A stretch of DNA of 64,000 nucleotides. Source: Elgaria multicarinata webbii (Eukaryota; Chordata; Lepidosauria; Squamata; Anguidae). The notes under the pieces were generated by a model, which saw only the letters and a program-made list of their open reading frames with translations, searched no databases and had not been told where the DNA came from. The stretch is taken from positions 1,376,501 through 1,440,500 of the forward strand of contig NC_086188.1 of the NCBI RefSeq assembly GCF_023053635.1, given 5' to 3'. Position numbers and translations under genes: made by a program. Shown piece after piece: positions 51,001 through 64,000 of the stretch; the first letter of the stretch is position 1, and every line of letters starts with the position of its first letter.

Positions 51001-51040
51001 TCCTTCCTTCCTTCCTCCCTCCCACAACCGCAACCTGCAG

Positions 51041-60180
<9,140 letters not shown>

Positions 60181-60345
60181 AAGTTGGCATGAAAAAGTGC
60201 TGGGTGTGAGAGATGGACTTTTTAAACGCACTATATATATAATGTATAAAATATAAATTTTGTACAAAACGGGATGGAGTACCCAAATGGACTTGCTTTG
60301 CATAGCATACAGAAGCCTTAATAAAGGACACGGCCTCTTGCATTT
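60181..60345 (+). other. CCDC63: CCDC63 3' UTR with polyadenylation signal
   Basis: AATAAA at 60,320-60,325, about 140 nt after the stop codon; cleavage would be expected 10-30 nt later. The UTR contains an ATATATATAATGTATAAAAT stretch. Confidence 0.7.
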
Positions 60346-60985
60346 CTACAGCCTGATGTGTCTGGAAGGATCCTTGGCCATGTCTTATTATCACATCCGT
60401 TGTTCTTTCAGTGGAAGGTGGGGCCATCCGTTTACCTCTTTGTGATGTTGTTGTTTTTCCCTTTCATGTATTTTTAATACATCCCTTAACACAGAATCTT
60501 CTCCTGATGAAGATGCTGCAGAATATTTTGAGTGAGCTAAGTGGCTGGAGGAAAAGTGTTTCCCCCTCTGGAATGACGGATAAATGCAGAGATCCACCTT
60601 GACCTAGAAGTGCCTGAAACGAATATTGATTTTTATTTGATTTTTTTTTTTATGGCCTGGCTTTTGCACAGTCAGGAAATTTCCTGGGCTTGGCAGGTTG
60701 CATTAGTCCAGGAAAATGAAGAGTTGTTTTTCTGGGGTATTTCCTTCTTTCCAATGCTGGTAGCAACGTCAGGAGGATCACGATACTAGGCCATTTGGGG
60801 AAAGGCTGGTGGTGGAACAGTTGCTGGAATTTTGGGTGAAAAGCTAAGGGGTCTCCCTGTAATGAAATCCACAAGCCCCACTACCTGCCTGACTCACACA
60901 AATTTTAGCCCCTCCCATTGGTCCTCCTAAGCCACGCCCCATACTCCAGCTTTTGCTTACTTGTTGAAAAGGGAAAACTAAACCC
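60346..60985. other. CCDC63-MYL2 spacer, nothing recognised
   Basis: No gene or repeat recognised between the CCDC63 polyadenylation signal and repeat R1. Confidence 0.4.
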
Positions 60986-60989
60986 ATGA

Positions 60990-61172
60990 TCTTAAGTCAG
61001 GGGTGTAAAACCTCCAACCCAGGTCCCAGCTGCCCCCCGCTCGCCTGGAGTTCCCCAAATAGGCATGGCCCTTCCCCACCTCCCAACCACTGATCACTGG
61101 ACATTACCCCCAGAATTTGTGCAGTTTTGTCCTGTTCTAAAATGTTGAAATGCCTCCCCGCAGATTTCCTTA
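60990..61172 (-). repeat. Dispersed repeat R1, copy 3
   Basis: The reverse complement begins GGAGGCATTTCAACATTTTA and has AAAACTGCACAAATTCTGGG and TATTTGGGGAACTCCAGGCG, in the same order as the two plus-strand copies. Confidence 0.6.
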
Positions 61173-61449
61173 CTGGCAGTCAGATCTTCTAGCTTTTGGG
61201 CCATGGCCATGGCCTCTTTTGCCTCCAGCCCTGCCTGGCATTGGAATGTAGCCCCCGAGACCTCCTCTAAAATGGAGCATGGCTGAAAGGGTTCTGCACC
61301 ACTGGCTTAAGTAAAGAAAGCAGAGCTGGAAGCCAGGCAGCAAGGCCCATGGAAATACATGATGGAGAGAACCAGGAAGGGAGGCCAAATCATGCCTGTG
61401 TCTGTAGCCATCTGAAACAGTAGCTAAGGGGACCATTACGCAAAGTAGG

Positions 61450-62340
61450 AATCATAGAATAGCAGAGTTTGAAGGGGCCTACAAGGCTATCGACTCCAAC
61501 CCCCTACTCAATGCAGGAATCCACCCTAAAGCATACCTAATGGTTGTCCAGCTGACTTTTGAAGGCCTCTAGTGTGGGAGAGCCCTCAGCCTCCCTAGGT
61601 AATGGATTCCATTGTCGTACTGCTCTAACAGTCAGGAAGTTTTTCCTGATGTCCAGCTGGAATCTGGCTTCCTTTAACTTGAGCCCGTTATTCCGTGTCC
61701 TGCACTCTGGGAGGATCGAGAAGAGATCCTGGCCCTCTTCTGTGTGACAACCTTTTAAGCATTTGACGAGTGCTATCATGTCTCCCCTCAATTTTCTCTT
61801 CTGCAGGCTAAACATGCCCAGTTCTTTCAGTCTCTCTTCATAGGGCTTTGTTTCCAGACCCCTGATCTTCCTGGTTGCCCTCCTCTGACCACGCTCCAGC
61901 TTGTCTACGTCCTTCTTGAATTGTGGAGCCCAGAACTGGATGCAATACTCTAGATGAGGCCTAACCAGGGCCGAATAGAGAGGAACCAGTACTTCCCGCG
62001 ACTTGGAAGCTATACTTCTATTAATGCAGCCCAAAATAGCATTTGCCTTTCTTGCAGCCATATCGCACTGTTGGCTCATATTCAGCTTGTGATCTACAAC
62101 AATTCCAAGATCCTTCTCCTTTGTAGTATTGCTGAGCCAAGTCTCCCCCATCTTGTAACTGTGCATTTGGTTTCTATTTTCTAGATGTAGAACTTGGCAT
62201 TTATCCCTATTAAATTTCATTCTGTTGTTTTCAGCCCAGCACTCCAGCCTATCAAGATCACTTTGAAGTTTGTTTCTGTCTTCCAGGGCATTAGCTATCC
62301 CACCCAATTTTGTGTCATCTGCAAATTTGAATCCTCGGGG
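61450..62340 (-). mobile_element. CR1 LINE, 5'-truncated, with long open ORF2 end
   Basis: On the minus strand about 265 codons without a stop encode FADDTKLGGIANALEDRNKL (with the YADD-type catalytic motif as FADD), [76 protein letters not shown] and FQLDIRKNFLTVRAVRQW. These are the end of the reverse transcriptase domain and C-terminal region of CR1 ORF2. The 3' UTR follows to ATAGAATAGCAGAGTTTGAA. Cut at about 62,340 by 5' truncation, as usual for LINEs. The open frame suggests a recent insertion. Confidence 0.93.
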
Positions 62341-62344
62341 AGGG

Positions 62345-63770
62345 GGCTGCCAGCCCCACTGTGATCTGAGCCCTGGGTTCCAAGTTCTTTCCCTCACAGC
62401 CAGCGCTTTTCCAAGTAGGGAGGCAGGGCCGGATCATCCGTTAGGCGATCTGTTTTCAGGCCCTCCATTTCCCAGCTCAGCCATGAAACGAATTGCACGG
62501 CCCTGGGCCAGTCACCTTCTCCTGGGCTCATCTTCCTCGTAGGGTTTTTATCTTGAGGATCAGGTGGGCAGTAGTGCCAGGTATGCATATGCTATCTGAA
62601 ACCCTCTGGTGGAAAGTAATAAGTAAAACTAATAAAAAAGTCCCGGGGCTTTGGCGCTGTGAGCCTTTATCCCCACTATGCCTATTGCTGCAATTTCCCA
62701 CCAAGTTTTACTGCATTATCCCGCCACTTCTGCACAGGTCTGCGTTTTGCTTGCTTTTGGGGGGGGGGGGTGTCCCTTGCTTCCGGTTGATCTGAAGAGG
62801 GAAACCACCAGAGGGCAGCACCCTCCACCAATTTACTTTTAAGCATAATGTGGGATGTCCGTCAGCCTTGGCACAAAACCCCCCAACCCCACAAATAGCT
62901 GGGGTGAGGAGCCAGGTTGGCACTATGGCGTGGGGGTCACTTTAACCCTTTGCTCTCACTGCTCTGTATATGAATACACATATACACACACACTACACAT
63001 CTGCTGTTTGCAATGGGAGGAAACCTCTCCTTGACACTCGTGGGATAATGGGAGTTGTCGTCCATCTGCAGGGTACCAGGTTGAAGAAGGCTGATGTATT
63101 CCCCCCTCCAACCTTCAGATAATCCAAAATCACCCCAGGACTGTAAGAGCAGAGATAACGGTGGCTTCAAGTTGAGGTCCAGATCGGAAGGCTGCGTTGC
63201 GGCTTCCCTTTTCTAAGCCCTACTCAGGAAGCAGCAGCCACAAGATTGGATTATAACTCTGCTGTTTCTGCAGGAAGTGGGGGGGGGGGCGTGGGTGTTG
63301 GGGCAACTATAACGCTCCGCTCTGGTTGCCCAGCCGTTGCTGATGCAATAGCTGGACTTGCTCAGCTCCCTGTAACCATAGCTGGACAGCTCCTGGCATT
63401 GCAAGTTAAAGAAGAATCATCTACGCTACACAGGATGGAACAGTTTTAGAACTGGGATACCTAGCAGTTTGCTGTGAATTGGGCTTCCTCTCCCCCTCCT
63501 GCCCCGCACAAGGTTTTGCATAGTCAACTACCTTTCAGAAAGTCATACTTGGATATTCTGAATAATTCAATACAGGTACAATTTTAGAAATATGCTTCTC
63601 CAGATATTGTTGAATTCTTTCTACAAAGAGGACGGACGAAGGGGTGGGACGCCAGGAGGATGACGACACACAGACATCCCAGGTAGCATGGACAGGGACA
63701 ACCAGAAGCGGTTGCATAGAAAGGCGCGCCATTAAGTATCATTCCTGTGGCCGTGCAAATCACACGCCCT
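62345..63770. other. CCDC63-MYL2 spacer next to MYL2
   Basis: Contains a G run at 62,759-62,770, an M5 end fragment at 63,035-63,090 and otherwise unclassified sequence. The MYL2 3' UTR should occupy its right end, but no AATAAA (TTTATT on the plus strand) is seen within about 350 nt of the stop codon. Confidence 0.4.
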
Positions 63771-63774
63771 TTTC

Positions 63775-63873
63775 TCAATCCTTTTCTTCTCCATGTGTGA
63801 TGATGTGGACAAGGTTCTTGTAGTCCAGGTTGCCAGTCACGTCTGGAGGGAAAGCTGCAAACATTTGGTCTAC
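63775..63873 (-). CDS. MYL2: Myosin regulatory light chain 2, ventricular/cardiac muscle isoform, last coding exon
   Basis: Regulatory light chain that binds the myosin heavy-chain neck in cardiac and slow skeletal muscle sarcomeres. This exon encodes the final 32 residues, [32 protein letters not shown], and a TGA stop at 63,775-63,777. This part belongs to the last EF-hand-like helix-loop of the C-terminal lobe. The acceptor TTCCTATAG precedes GTAGACC at 63,873. By memory the human MYL2 tail is identical or nearly so. The paralogues MYL7 and MYL10 differ in the C-terminal HGEEKD end. The other exons lie beyond the right edge. Position next to CCDC63, tail to tail, matches human chromosome 12. 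Confidence 0.93.
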   Translation of the reverse strand, partial: VDQMFAAFPPDVTGNLDYKNLVHIITHGEEKD

Positions 63874-64000
63874 CTATAGGAAGAAAGAGACCGGGGGGGG
63901 GGAATTCTCTTGAGTTTTATGATGTTGAATTGGTTATCACTGCTGTTGCAGACTTTTAATTTCCCTGAAGAGTACCTGTGTGAGCCTGTTGCAGCAAAAG

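Overview
This is vertebrate nuclear DNA, almost certainly from a squamate reptile and probably a lizard. The genes have vertebrate exon-intron structure. The repeats are CR1 LINEs ending in the ATTCTATG-type tail, L2 LINEs with (TTTA)n or (ATT)n tails, a tRNA-derived SINE, Bov-B/Sauria-SINE-like 3' tails and many short hairpin (MITE-like) elements. Together these are typical of squamates; the species cannot be told from the sequence.

Three protein-coding genes can be supported, in the order and orientation of human chromosome 12q24.11. (1) PPP1CC, protein phosphatase 1 catalytic subunit gamma, minus strand. All seven coding exons lie between 361 and 18,110 and give an uninterrupted 323-residue protein. 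The 3' UTR runs off the left edge, and a CpG-island promoter lies at about 18.1-18.56 kb. (2) CCDC63, an outer-dynein-arm docking-complex coiled-coil protein of the ODAD1 family, plus strand. Ten coding exons between 51,041 and 60,180 give 551 residues; a short first coding exon upstream was not found. (3) MYL2, ventricular/slow-muscle regulatory myosin light chain, minus strand. Only its last coding exon (63,775-63,873) is in the window.

Layout: 1-18.1 kb is PPP1CC with a first intron of 10.4 kb. 18.6-51 kb is intergenic, with no convincing host gene. It holds many repeats and an orphan CpG island at about 45.54-46.07 kb with a CCAAT box and a TATA-like box on the plus strand, which could be a promoter of CCDC63 or of a non-coding RNA. 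51-60.3 kb is CCDC63, with many hairpin elements in its introns. 60.3-63.8 kb is a short tail-to-tail spacer between CCDC63 and MYL2, holding a young-looking CR1 fragment.

The three genes are not a pathway. They are neighbours by conserved synteny: a ubiquitous Ser/Thr phosphatase, a sperm-flagellum/ciliary docking protein and a muscle contractile protein. I found no new multi-gene system. The observations most worth checking are paired hairpin elements with 8-bp target duplications, a head-to-head inverted pair with hammerhead-ribozyme-like cores at 31.07-31.42 kb, the orphan CpG island, a possible gamma-2-type splice donor in PPP1CC, and several unclassified dispersed repeats.
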